Below, piece after piece: positions 55,799-64,000 of a stretch of 64,000 nt of DNA. Position 1 is the first letter of the stretch; the number at the start of each line of letters is the position of its first letter. The stretch is from NCBI RefSeq assembly GCF_020833685.1, contig NZ_JACKZY010000002.1, positions 992,001 to 1,056,000 of the forward strand, written 5' to 3'. The notes under the pieces are model-generated. The model had not been told where the DNA came from, searched no databases, and was given only the letters and a program-made list of their open reading frames with translations. The translations under genes and the position numbers were made by a program. The stretch is from Nitratireductor sp. B36 (GTDB taxonomy: Bacteria > Pseudomonadota > Alphaproteobacteria > Rhizobiales > Rhizobiaceae).

Positions 55799-57142
55799 TC
55801 AGCTCGTCTTTGCCAGGTAATTCTCCAGCCAGTGGATGTCGTAATCGCCATTGGCGATGTCAGGATTGCCGACCAGATCCTGGAACAGCGGCAGGGTGGT
55901 CTTGATGCCATCCACCACAAATTCGTCCAGAGCGCGGCGCAGACGCATCATGCACTCAACGCGATTGCGCCCATGCACGATCAGCTTGCCGATCAGGCTG
56001 TCGTAGTAAGGCGGGATGCGGTAGCCCGAATAGACGCCCGAATCGACGCGGATGCCAAGACCGCCCGGCGTGTGGAAATGCGAGATGGTGCCGGGTGAGG
56101 GCGTGAAGGTGCGCGGGTCTTCGGCATTGATGCGGCACTCAATGGCGTGGCCCTCGAAGCGAACCTCATCCTGTGTGCAGGAAAGACCGCCGCCAGAGGC
56201 AACACGAATCTGTTCGTGCACCAGATCGATGCCGGTGATGGCTTCGGTGACCGGATGCTCCACCTGGAGACGGGTGTTCATTTCGATGAAGTAGAATTCA
56301 CCGTTCTCGTAGAGAAACTCAATCGTACCGGCGCCCGAATAGCCGAGATCGGCGATCGCCTTTGAGACGACTTCGCCGATGCGGTTGCGCTGTTCGACAT
56401 TGAGAGCGGGAGAGTTGGCCTCTTCCCAAACTTTCTGATGGCGGCGCTGGAGCGAGCAGTCACGTTCGCCCAGATGGATGGCATTTCCAGCACCGTCGCC
56501 CATCACCTGAACCTCGATGTGGCGCGGCTTTTCGAGATATTTCTCGATATACACCGCGTCGTCGCCGAAGGCTGCACCAGCTTCCGAGCGCGCTGTTGAA
56601 AGCGCCTCAGCGAGATCGGCCTCGGTGCGTGCGACCTTCATGCCGCGGCCGCCGCCGCCGGCAGAGGCCTTGATCAGAACCGGGTATCCGATGTCAGCGG
56701 CAATCCGCTTGGCTTCCACATCGTCGGTAACGGCGCCATCGGAGCCCGGAACGACGGGAATGCCAAGCTCTTTCACGGTTTTCTTGGCCGTGATCTTGTC
56801 GCCCATAATCCGGATATGTTCCGCAGAAGGCCCGATGAAGGTGAGGTTGTGGGCTGCCAGAATCTCGGAGAACTTGGCGTTTTCGGAGAGAAAACCGTAA
56901 CCGGGATGAACGGCATCCGCACCGGTGATCTCGCATGCAGCCAGAATTTGATGAATGTTCAGATAGCTGTCGCGCGAGGGTGGTGGCCCGATGCATACAC
57001 TTTCGTCGGCAAGGCGCACATGCATCGCATCCGCGTCGGCCGTGGAATGGACGGCGACGGTCTGGATGCCGAGCTCCTTGGCGGCGCGCAGAACGCGCAG
57101 GGCGATTTCGCCGCGATTGGCGATGAGGATTTTGTGAAACAT
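55799..57142 (-). CDS. accC: Biotin carboxylase subunit of acetyl-CoA carboxylase
   Basis: Carboxylates the biotin on AccB in the first step of fatty-acid synthesis. It has 447 residues, the normal length. [20 protein letters not shown] begins the domain; ATP-grasp features are [17 protein letters not shown], with [34 protein letters not shown] and [20 protein letters not shown] following. It follows accB by 16 bases, so the two are one operon. Confidence 0.98.
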   Translation of the reverse strand: MFHKILIANRGEIALRVLRAAKELGIQTVAVHSTADADAMHVRLADESVCIGPPPSRDSYLNIHQILAACEITGADAVHPGYGFLSENAKFSEILAAHNLTFIGPSAEHIRIMGDKITAKKTVKELGIPVVPGSDGAVTDDVEAKRIAADIGYPVLIKASAGGGGRGMKVARTEADLAEALSTARSEAGAAFGDDAVYIEKYLEKPRHIEVQVMGDGAGNAIHLGERDCSLQRRHQKVWEEANSPALNVEQRNRIGEVVSKAIADLGYSGAGTIEFLYENGEFYFIEMNTRLQVEHPVTEAITGIDLVHEQIRVASGGGLSCTQDEVRFEGHAIECRINAEDPRTFTPSPGTISHFHTPGGLGIRVDSGVYSGYRIPPYYDSLIGKLIVHGRNRVECMMRLRRALDEFVVDGIKTTLPLFQDLVGNPDIANGDYDIHWLENYLAKTS

Positions 57143-57158
57143 GCGCGCCTGTCCCGGA

Positions 57159-57626
57159 CTACTCGATCACAACCAGCGGCTCGCCGAACTCGACCGGCTG
57201 GGCATCCTCAAAGAGGATCGCCGTCACGGTGCCGGAGCGGGGAGCGGGGATCTGGTTCATGGTTTTCATCGCTTCGATGATGAGAAGCGTCTGGCCCTCC
57301 TTCACGGACTGACCGACCTGGATGAAGGGGCTCGCGCCTGGCGCAGGCGCCGCATAGGCGGTTCCGACCATCGGGGAGGGCACGGCATTCTTTGAATCAG
57401 CCGGATTTGCGGTGGGAGCCTCTTCCTTGGGCGAAACCGCGGGTGCAGCAGGAGCGGGAGCGGGGGCTGGCGCCGCGTAGGTCTGCACCGCCGCAGCGGC
57501 CTGTTTGGCCACGCGAATCCGCAGGTCGTCCTGCTCGACCTCGATTTCAGTGAGGTTGGTGTCGTTCAAGATCGTCGCAAGCTCGCGAATGAGTTGCTGA
57601 TCGACCCCCGTCTTTTTTGTCGACAT
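57159..57626 (-). CDS. accB: Biotin carboxyl carrier protein
   Basis: Carries the biotin shuttled between AccC and the carboxyltransferase. It has 155 residues: an N-terminal domain ([20 protein letters not shown]), an Ala/Pro-rich linker ([17 protein letters not shown]), and the C-terminal biotinyl domain with the acceptor K121 in [13 protein letters not shown]. The EAMKTMN form in place of EAMKMMN is common in rhizobia. aroQ is 21 bases upstream and accC 16 downstream, so all are likely co-transcribed. Confidence 0.96.
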   Translation of the reverse strand: MSTKKTGVDQQLIRELATILNDTNLTEIEVEQDDLRIRVAKQAAAAVQTYAAPAPAPAPAAPAVSPKEEAPTANPADSKNAVPSPMVGTAYAAPAPGASPFIQVGQSVKEGQTLLIIEAMKTMNQIPAPRSGTVTAILFEDAQPVEFGEPLVVIE

Positions 57627-57647
57627 ATTCTTATTCCTGCCTTGTTC

Positions 57648-58091
57648 TCAATCGGGCTGGCTTGCGGCCAACGCATCCAGCGCGAGTACATAACCGATTG
57701 TGCCCAAACCGCAAATCATGCCTTTTGCGGCCGGAGCAATCATCGAAACGTGGCGAAAGGCCTCGCGTGCGTGAATGTTGGAGATATGCACCTCGATCAC
57801 CGGTAGCGGGCTGACGGCGCGGATCGCATCGTGAAGGGCAATGGACGTGTGCCCATAGGCACCGGGATTGATGACGACGCCAATCGCGCTTTCCCCTGCT
57901 TCATGGATCCAGTCAACGAGGTCGCCTTCGTGGTTGGACTGGCGAAACTCGACCTGCATTCCAAGAACCGAGGCCTTTTCCTGGCATGATGCTTCGATCC
58001 CCGCCAGGGTATCGCCGCCGTAGATGCCGGGCTCCCGTTTGCCGAGCGCATTTAGATTGGGCCCGTTCAATATGAAGACTGTTTTCGCCAT
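57648..58091 (-). CDS. aroQ: 3-Dehydroquinate dehydratase, type II
   Basis: Third step of the shikimate pathway. It has 147 residues. FILNGPNLNALGKREPGIYG opens the protein, with the catalytic tyrosine near its end; the histidine is in NPGAYGHTSIALHDAI, and the substrate-binding EVHISNIHAREAFRHVS follows. It is first in the aroQ-accB-accC(-aat) set; together with the DAHP synthase at the other end of the window it belongs to aromatic amino-acid synthesis. The start ATG is well placed. Confidence 0.97.
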   Translation of the reverse strand: MAKTVFILNGPNLNALGKREPGIYGGDTLAGIEASCQEKASVLGMQVEFRQSNHEGDLVDWIHEAGESAIGVVINPGAYGHTSIALHDAIRAVSPLPVIEVHISNIHAREAFRHVSMIAPAAKGMICGLGTIGYVLALDALAASQPD

Positions 58092-58210
58092 GAAATTGTC
58101 CCCTGGCCCTTCGCAACACGCTCCGTATGCTCCTCTATAGAGGGCTTAGACCGTGCCGCAAAGATGGCAAGGGGCTTCTTTGTCTGTCCACAGCGCGCTC
58201 GAGGCGCCGA

Positions 58211-58978
58211 TCAATTGCTTTGCGAGCGTGCCTGGTCGATTTTCTCGGCAAGAACATCCTTGCCAAGGGCGCCGAACACCACTTCATCGCCGATGACATA
58301 AGCGGGTGTACCGGTGACCGCAAGCTGATTCGCCAGTTCATAAGTCTCGGCAAAAATCTTTTGAATGGCGGGGTTCTCCATTTCCTTGCGCAACTCGGTC
58401 TCGTCGATCCCTGCCTCCTTAGCAATCTTGATTGCCAAATTGCCATCGGCGCGCGTTTCTGCACCTAGGAGCTGCTGATGAAACTCGGCGTATTTTTCCG
58501 GCGCGATGGCGTGCACAGCCATCGACACCACGTGAGCTTCACGGGATTGGGCGGAAAGGATGGGAAACTCCTTGAGAACGAAGCGAACATCATCATTCTC
58601 TTCCACCAGTGCCTGCATATCGGCCATGGCCCGTTTGCAGTATCCGCAATTGTAGTCAAAGAATTCAACCACAGTGATGGCTGCGTCCGGATTGCCGACC
58701 ACACCGTCATAGGGACTATTGAAAAGCTGGTCTTTCTTTTCTTCCATGACAGCTTGCTGAGCCATTTTTTGCTCTTCACGCTGCTTGGCCTCAAGCGCAT
58801 CCTGAACCTCCAGAAGGAGTTCGGGATTGTTGAGCAGGTAGTCGCGAACAATCTGTTCCACTTCTGGCTTGCCAAGCGGTGCCGCAGTCTCGGCTTGTGC
58901 AGCAACGCTGAACAGCGTGAAGGGCGCAAGCACAGCGGCCGTGGCGGCGAGCACTCGGATTTTTCTCGTGAAGATCAT
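58211..58978 (-). CDS. DsbA-family thioredoxin-like protein
   Basis: A 255-residue periplasmic protein with a signal peptide (VLAATAAVLAPFTLFSVAAQA). A helical stretch rich in Glu/Gln (EEQKMAQQAVMEEKKDQLF) precedes a DsbA-like domain with the active-site C111-G-Y-C114 in FFDYNCGYCKRAMADM and the cis-proline loop region AVTGTPAYVIGD. It resembles the Com1/BdbD group. It would act in disulphide formation or isomerisation. The start at 58978 is chosen; the frame extends 13 codons upstream. aroQ begins 120 bases downstream. Confidence 0.9.
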   Translation of the reverse strand: MIFTRKIRVLAATAAVLAPFTLFSVAAQAETAAPLGKPEVEQIVRDYLLNNPELLLEVQDALEAKQREEQKMAQQAVMEEKKDQLFNSPYDGVVGNPDAAITVVEFFDYNCGYCKRAMADMQALVEENDDVRFVLKEFPILSAQSREAHVVSMAVHAIAPEKYAEFHQQLLGAETRADGNLAIKIAKEAGIDETELRKEMENPAIQKIFAETYELANQLAVTGTPAYVIGDEVVFGALGKDVLAEKIDQARSQSN

Positions 58979-59061
58979 GTCATGTTCCGATTCATCTGTT
59001 TGGTTGAGCGGGTGCACTCATGCATCACTCATGGGTGCGGACGGGGCCGCAAAGGTTCATC

Positions 59062-60432
59062 CTAACCCGGTTTCTTGAACTGAATGATGTCCTGCGCACG
59101 CAGCCAGCCGGGCGTGCCGCGTTTCATGCGCTTTTGCGCTCTGGTGGCAAAGATTTTCGCATCCTGATACTGGCCGAGATGGAAATAGCCTTCTGCGGTG
59201 GCCAGTTCGGCAGCAGCGATTTCGCCGATCTGGCCATAAGCCTGGGCAAGATACCGATAGCCATTGGCATATTCGGGCTCGCGCGACAGGCCGGTTTGCA
59301 GCTCCGAAGCAGCTTTTCTCACCAGGTCCGGCTTGCCAGTCGCAAGCAGGGCCTGTCCGTAGCCCACCTGCAGAAGGCCCGGGGTTCCAGGCGCAAGGGA
59401 AAGTGCGCGCGCATACGCATTGGCGGCGTCTTCAGGCCGGTTGGCTTTGATGAGGATATCTCCACGAAGTTCCTGGAGATAGGGGTTGCCTGGCATTTGA
59501 GAAATCAGCGCGTCAACCTTTTGCAAGGCGGTACGCGGATTGCCAGTAAGATATGTGGAGATCGCATCGCCATAGCGTGCAGGGATGCCTCGAGGATCGT
59601 TGCGGAACAGGCGCTGCACAGCCTGGCCGCCCTCCATGTAGGCGGCAATCTTGGCGCGCATCATGTCATGACGCAGCTGCAGTTCCGGCGGATCCTTGCG
59701 ATCGAAGTGGCTGCTCTTGCGGGCGAGCTCCTCCAGATTGGCGATGCGTTCACGCGGCATGGGATGGCTAATCTGGTAGGGGTCGACATTGACCCCGGCG
59801 AGTGCCATGCCCCCTGCCAAACGTTCGAACGTTTTAAGCATCCCTCTGGCCGACTGTCCGGTCCGATTGAGGTATTCAATAGCGGTCCGGTCCGCAGTGG
59901 CTTCTTCGGAGCGCTGATAGCCAAGCAGGCTGCGGCGCGCCATTTCGGCGCCTCCAGCCGCCATGCCAACGCCAGCAGACGCCAGCCCGCGAGAGTCAGA
60001 GGCCGCGCCTGCGACGCCCGCACCGATTCCGATCAGGGCAGAAACGATCGCCATGGTTTGGGCCCGCTGCAACTGTTGGCGCAAACGCTCCTGGTGGCCG
60101 CCCGCGATATGGCCGGCTTCATGGGCGATCACGCCGATCACCTCGTTGGGGGTCTCCGCATCCGTCAGAGCGCCAGTGTGAATGAAGATACGGCGTCCAT
60201 CCACAAACGCATTGAAGCTGCGATTGTTGACCAGGACAATATCGATACCAGATCTCGCAAGCCCAGCGGCCTTGAGAATCGGGCGAGCGTATTCCGAGAT
60301 AAGCGCTTCAATTTCCGCGTCGCGGACAACGGTCACGCGGGCCTGTGCAAATGCGGCAGGGGCCGTGACCACGGTCAGATAAGCGGCAGCTAGGAAGAAG
60401 GCAATCGTTCGCGTCACAGTCATGTAGGCCAT
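59062..60432 (-). CDS. M48-family metalloprotease with TPR repeats
   Basis: A BepA-like periplasmic zinc protease of about 456 residues. It has a signal peptide (AFFLAAAYLTVVTAPAAFA), the zinc motif HEAGH at 104-108 in VIAHEAGHIAGGH, a downstream Glu in YQRSEEATADRTAIEYL, and a C-terminal TPR-rich half (ANAYARALSLAPGTPGLLQV). In E. coli the BepA relative degrades misfolded outer-membrane assembly substrates. Start choice is open: ATG at 60432, 60423 or 60450. It is downstream of rne on the same strand, with a hairpin between them. Confidence 0.9.
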   Translation of the reverse strand: MAYMTVTRTIAFFLAAAYLTVVTAPAAFAQARVTVVRDAEIEALISEYARPILKAAGLARSGIDIVLVNNRSFNAFVDGRRIFIHTGALTDAETPNEVIGVIAHEAGHIAGGHQERLRQQLQRAQTMAIVSALIGIGAGVAGAASDSRGLASAGVGMAAGGAEMARRSLLGYQRSEEATADRTAIEYLNRTGQSARGMLKTFERLAGGMALAGVNVDPYQISHPMPRERIANLEELARKSSHFDRKDPPELQLRHDMMRAKIAAYMEGGQAVQRLFRNDPRGIPARYGDAISTYLTGNPRTALQKVDALISQMPGNPYLQELRGDILIKANRPEDAANAYARALSLAPGTPGLLQVGYGQALLATGKPDLVRKAASELQTGLSREPEYANGYRYLAQAYGQIGEIAAAELATAEGYFHLGQYQDAKIFATRAQKRMKRGTPGWLRAQDIIQFKKPG

Positions 60433-60546
60433 GGGGTTTCTCACAAGCATTGCCGAAGTGGTAGACGAGCATAAGGGCAATGGGAAGGCAGAACCGCGTG
60501 TGATCATGGAGTTGTGATCCATCGCGTCGCTATGTCCCGAACGCAA

Positions 60547-60571
60547 GAAGCCGGCGCGGGGCGCCGGCTTC
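60547..60571 (-). terminator. Hairpin after rne
   Basis: GAAGCCGGCGC and GCGCCGGCTTC form a perfect 11-bp stem with a three-base loop, about 95 bases past the rne stop. On the minus strand it is followed by TTGCGTT, so it is a moderate intrinsic terminator, placed between rne and the M48 gene. Confidence 0.65.
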
Positions 60572-60665
60572 CAAGGATGAAAGAACGAAGGCTGGAAGCG
60601 GATTTCGGTGTTCTCCAGTCGTCGATCAAAAAGTTGAGCGTCTCACGTTCTTCCAGGTTCGCGGC

Positions 60666-63404
60666 CTAGAAGAAACTTTTACGTTGCCACCAGCCGGTTT
60701 TGCGCGGTCGATCAGTTTCCGATGATTCTGACGACGACACCACGGGTTCGGCTTCTGCCGCGACACCGTCTCTGGCAGGACGTTCGTTTTCCTCTGCCTT
60801 GGCTTTTGTTGACGTCCGCCGGGTGGAGGTTCGACGTTTTTTCGTAGCCGCGGTCACACTCTCTGCAGATGCAACCGTCTCGGTGGACCCGTCCTCGGCA
60901 GCCTTCTCCTCTGCAGGGGGTGTTGCGCCATTGCTCGTGTCTTCCGGCGTATGGGCTTCGGTTGCAGAAGTCGACGTCTTGCGTGCACGACGGCGCGGTT
61001 TCTTGGCCGGCTTCTCATCCGTTGCAGCTTCCTGCTGGGCGTCGGCCGGTGTTTCCTGTTGTACCGCCTCTGCCGATGCTTCGATGTTGTCCGAATTGTC
61101 GGCCTGCACCGTTTCGGAAGCGACGGTTTCGCCGTCCTGATTCACATCCTGGGATTGGCTCTCTCGGCGGTTTTTCCGCCCGCCCCGTTTTCCGCGATGG
61201 CGCTTCTTGCGTTCGCCTTCACCGGCTTCGGCGGTCGCGGTGTCGAGAGTTTCCTCGGCGGTCGCAATCTCGTCTTTTGCGTTCCCGTCGGTCGCGGTGG
61301 CGTCAACTGCGCTGTGCTCTGTGCTTTCAGCTGTGCTCTGCTCGGTCGCAGCCTCGCCATTGTTGTTGCGATTGCGACCACCGCGCCGCTTGCGCTTGCG
61401 CCGACGTTTGCGAGGCTCGCCATCCTCACCATTGGTGGCTTCGTGGGAAGGAGCGGCGGCTTCTTCCGGTTCCGAAATTTCGATCGGAGCGGTCGGGGCA
61501 GGCTGTTCCATACCGGACTTGTCCGCTGGTTGCTGCCTTGTGATCGCAAAATGCTGCGCGCCGACTTCATCATCCGCTTCAACGGTGATGCTCACGCCGA
61601 AGCGGTTTTCCATCTCAACGAGGTTGGCGCGCTTGTGGTTGAGGAGATAGAGCGCTGTGGGTGTGGGGGTCCTTACAGCGATGTTGTTGCGGGAATCCTT
61701 GAGAAGATATTCCTCAATGGAGCGGACCACGAACAATGCCACCGAGGAATCGGAACGAATATGCCCCGTGCCACCGCAATGTGGGCAGGGCTGCATCGTG
61801 CTTTCAAGAACGCTTGCACGAATGCGCTGACGCGACATTTCCAGAAGTCCGAAATGCGAGATCCGCCCCACCTGAATGCGTGCGCGATCATTCTTGAGGC
61901 AATCCTTGAGCCGCTTTTCGACGGCACGGTTGTTTCGGTTTTCCTCCATATCGATGAAATCGATCACGATCAGGCCTGCAAGATCCCGCAAGCGCAACTG
62001 ACGCGCAACTTCTTCCGCGGCTTCCAGATTGGTCTGGAGCGCGGTGTCTTCAATGGAGTGTTCCTTCGTGGAACGGCCGGAATTGACATCGATCGCGACC
62101 AGCGCTTCCGTCTGGTTGATGATGATGTAGCCACCTGATTTCAATGTCACCTGGGGTTGCAGCATCCGGTCCAGCTGCGCTTCGATGCCATTGCCTGCGA
62201 AGATCGGCGTGACCTCACGATAGGGCTGCACAACCTTTGCGTGGCTCGGCATGAGCATCCGCATGAAATCCTTGGCTTCGCGATAACCCTCCTCGCCAGC
62301 GACCAGAACTTCGCCGATATCCTTGTTGTAGAGGTCGCGTACGGATCGTTTGATCAGGCTCCCTTCCTCATAAACCAGGGCAGGGGCCGTTGATTCCAGC
62401 GTCAGGGTGCGGACCTTTTCCCAAAGACGCATCAGATAATCGTAGTCGCGCTTGATTTCCGCCTTGGTGCGGTTGGCGCCGGCTGTACGCAGGATCACTC
62501 CCATGCCCTGCGGGACATCGAGCTGCTTTACCACATCCTTCAGGCGTTTGCGGTCCTGAACATTGGTGATCTTCCGCGAGATGCCGCCGCCGCGAGCGGT
62601 GTTTGGCATCAGGACAGAGTAACGTCCGGCGAGCGAAAGATAGGTGGTCAACGCCGCGCCCTTGTTGCCGCGTTCTTCCTTGACCACCTGGACCAGAAGT
62701 ATCTGGCGGCGCTTTATGACTTCTTGGATCTTGTAATTTTTGCGGGCAGCACGACGCGGGGGCTGAACCTCTTCAAGCGCGTCATCGGCGCCTACAGTGT
62801 CGACGTTCTCTTCCTCGTCGTCGCCGTTGCTTTCGTCGACGTCGCCATCGTCCTTGGAGCGGCCGCGGCGGGAGCGTTTGGCACGGGGTTCTTCCGAAAC
62901 GACGTCTCCTGCCGCTTCGGCAGCCATGGATGCGGGCTTGTCCTCGCCTTCATCTTCGACGGTGTCGTCGTCACCGGACGAATCATTTTTTTCTTCGTCG
63001 CCGACGCTTTCGTCCTGCTTCGCAGATTTCTTGCGGGTGTTGGCGCGGCGACGCTTCCGTCCGTTCTTCTGTGACTGACGCTGTTCGCCTTCCTCCTCGT
63101 CTTCATCCGCCTTGGCTTCTGCAGCCTCGGCTTCGATGAGCGCTTGGCGGTCCGCTACGGGGATTTGATAATAATCAGGATGAATCTCGCTGAAGGCGAG
63201 AAAGCCGTGCCTGTTTCCACCATATTCGACGAATGCCGCCTGAAGCGAAGGTTCGACACGTGTCACACGCGCAAGATAGATATTTCCGCGAAGCTGCTTC
63301 TTATCCTGAGATTCGAAATCGAATTCTTCGATGCGATTACCGCGAAGGACGACAACCCTTGTTTCCTCCGGATGGGAGGCATCTATTAGCATTTTGTTCG
63401 GCAT
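60666..63404 (-). CDS. rne: Ribonuclease E
   Basis: The endoribonuclease that heads the RNA degradosome. It has 912 residues. The S1 domain opens with RGNIYLARVTRVEPSLQAAF and is split by an acidic/basic insert (about residues 90-222), before the sequence resumes with IQEVIKRRQILLVQV. The DNase-I-like catalytic core has the two metal aspartates in VAIDVNSG and IVIDFIDMEENRN; the zinc link is PCPHCGGTG. The last 270 residues are Ala/Glu/Arg-rich and disordered, the site of partner binding. The S1 insert is usual in alphaproteobacterial RNase E. Confidence 0.97.
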   Translation of the reverse strand: MPNKMLIDASHPEETRVVVLRGNRIEEFDFESQDKKQLRGNIYLARVTRVEPSLQAAFVEYGGNRHGFLAFSEIHPDYYQIPVADRQALIEAEAAEAKADEDEEEGEQRQSQKNGRKRRRANTRKKSAKQDESVGDEEKNDSSGDDDTVEDEGEDKPASMAAEAAGDVVSEEPRAKRSRRGRSKDDGDVDESNGDDEEENVDTVGADDALEEVQPPRRAARKNYKIQEVIKRRQILLVQVVKEERGNKGAALTTYLSLAGRYSVLMPNTARGGGISRKITNVQDRKRLKDVVKQLDVPQGMGVILRTAGANRTKAEIKRDYDYLMRLWEKVRTLTLESTAPALVYEEGSLIKRSVRDLYNKDIGEVLVAGEEGYREAKDFMRMLMPSHAKVVQPYREVTPIFAGNGIEAQLDRMLQPQVTLKSGGYIIINQTEALVAIDVNSGRSTKEHSIEDTALQTNLEAAEEVARQLRLRDLAGLIVIDFIDMEENRNNRAVEKRLKDCLKNDRARIQVGRISHFGLLEMSRQRIRASVLESTMQPCPHCGGTGHIRSDSSVALFVVRSIEEYLLKDSRNNIAVRTPTPTALYLLNHKRANLVEMENRFGVSITVEADDEVGAQHFAITRQQPADKSGMEQPAPTAPIEISEPEEAAAPSHEATNGEDGEPRKRRRKRKRRGGRNRNNNGEAATEQSTAESTEHSAVDATATDGNAKDEIATAEETLDTATAEAGEGERKKRHRGKRGGRKNRRESQSQDVNQDGETVASETVQADNSDNIEASAEAVQQETPADAQQEAATDEKPAKKPRRRARKTSTSATEAHTPEDTSNGATPPAEEKAAEDGSTETVASAESVTAATKKRRTSTRRTSTKAKAEENERPARDGVAAEAEPVVSSSESSETDRPRKTGWWQRKSFF

Positions 63405-64000
63405 AAATTCTTGTCTCCCCGGCAGGGAACGATTGTCGGGCCGGACTCCACGTGGGTCGCCGCAAGCCAGTGTGACAATCTGTGCCGGATAATCTGAGGT
63501 TCGTCGGCGTTGAAGGCCGCGCGAAATTGGGCCGGAACACCGATTTCGCGGTGCGCTTTAATCCGGATCTATTTCCAATCGCGCCTGAAGCCATTCCATC
63601 GCCCGGCAGAACCGTTTCAACCAAAGCCCGGATTTACGGGCCAGCTTTTGCTCATAGCGAGCCGGCACGGACGTTTCTTAAGGTCCGGCCGTTTCCTACG
63701 TCAGAGCTCTCATGTCTGGAGATTGCCCTGAAAAATTCCTTCTGAATCACCGCCCGTTCCGGTTTGCGGCGGCGGAAAAGGTTCGCCCCATTGCTCATCG
63801 CCGTTTGTCAGCAGGGACTCAAACCAAGGACGCTTATCGCGATGATTCATAGATGCTTTTATGATTTGACAGTTGTATTGGCAACCCTGATTTCCATCGG
63901 CGGGCTGCACTGAAGGCTGATGGAGAAGCGTGTCATCAATTGCCCAACGGTTGCCGACAGCGCATAAAAACTGGGAATTTTCCGGCGATTCGAAAGAAAA
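63405..64000. other. Long leader / gene-free region upstream of rne
   Basis: About 600 bases up to the window end with no gene that I can support. It probably holds the rne promoter and a long 5' leader; a nested hairpin (AAAGC / GCTTT around CCCG / CGGG, near 63622-63647) is visible. Open frames here have low-complexity composition and no homology. The end of the window may fall close to an upstream gene. Confidence 0.5.

Noticed and set aside
59020-60393. 457-codon open frame on the plus strand opposite the M48 protease gene
   Set aside because: The protease has signal peptide, HEAGH and TPR features; the opposite frame is a shadow.
60951-62138. 395-codon open frame on the plus strand opposite rne
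   Set aside because: It arises from the repetitive charged part of RNase E; no independent support.
63482-63745. 87-codon open frame upstream of rne
   Set aside because: No homology, no good ribosome-binding site, and it lies in the probable rne leader region.

Overview
This window looks like a core chromosomal segment of an alphaproteobacterium of the order Hyphomicrobiales (Rhizobiales), most like the Phyllobacteriaceae/Mesorhizobium side of the order. The grounds are protein families and gene order, not a database search: a giant membrane-anchored coiled-coil protein resembling the growth pole ring protein of Agrobacterium, the cell-cycle hybrid kinase CckA close to a cysteine-poor DksA, a two-domain cold-shock protein, DUF2865, DUF2155 and DUF3126 proteins, the run NDUFA12 / DUF2155 / aat-accC-accB-aroQ, and an RNase E whose S1 domain is split by an acidic insert. 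Base composition is high in GC throughout, apart from short intergenic AT-rich patches. No tRNA, rRNA, insertion sequence, prophage or CRISPR array was seen.

Layout. 1-4.2 kb: the end of a class II DAHP synthase, a translationally coupled GFA-like/hemerythrin pair, nadE, and a ClpP paralogue whose stop overlaps that of nadE. 4.2-13.3 kb: an SRPBCC/ArsR pair with a probable operator, an MFS carrier, gltX, a DUF2865 secreted protein, an NADP-type malic enzyme with a phosphotransacetylase-like tail, an LpxH-like phosphatase and a dipeptide epimerase. 13.4-17.5 kb: a four-gene Mla-type lipid transporter (STAS-permease fusion, ATPase, MCE protein, auxiliary lipoprotein). 17.5-24.2 kb: an alcohol dehydrogenase, the 1601-residue GPR-like protein, and a divergent Hpt-domain protein. 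24.3-31.1 kb: a 2Fe-2S ferredoxin, a DUF922 protease-like protein, folP-folB-folK, and the YcjX/YcjF pair with a SixA-like phosphatase. 31.4-37.5 kb: dksA, a FliO-like protein, cckA, pncB and a small cysteine-rich secreted protein. 37.6-46.6 kb: pccB, gloA, a cold-shock protein, a DUF192 protein, two overlapping alpha/beta hydrolases, an enoyl-CoA hydratase, cysE, DUF3126 and a gamma-carbonic-anhydrase-like protein. 46.8-51.2 kb: a transglutaminase-like protease, PilZ and PAS proteins, a rhomboid protease, a CBS protein and a YjhX/TopAI-like toxin. 51.5-64 kb: gatB, two GNATs, a complex I accessory subunit, DUF2155, aat, accC, accB, aroQ, a DsbA-like protein, an M48 protease and rne.

Functional links. 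nadE and pncB are two steps of NAD synthesis. folP/folB/folK make the folate precursor. accB/accC feed fatty-acid synthesis, while the Mla system, the LpxH-like enzyme and the DUF2155 and M48 proteins concern the envelope. cckA, dksA, PilZ, Hpt and the GPR-like protein concern cell cycle, stringent response, c-di-GMP and polar growth. gltX and gatB belong to glutamate/glutamine tRNA charging.

The window is mostly ordinary housekeeping DNA, and I do not see a clear-cut novel multi-gene system. The best leads are the two phased repeat arrays (22 and 29 residues) in the GPR-like protein, a strong terminator upstream of the rhomboid gene with no gene in front of it (candidate small RNA or leader), an apparently solitary YjhX/TopAI-like toxin with a palindromic upstream site, and a structured stretch after the carbonic-anhydrase-like gene.
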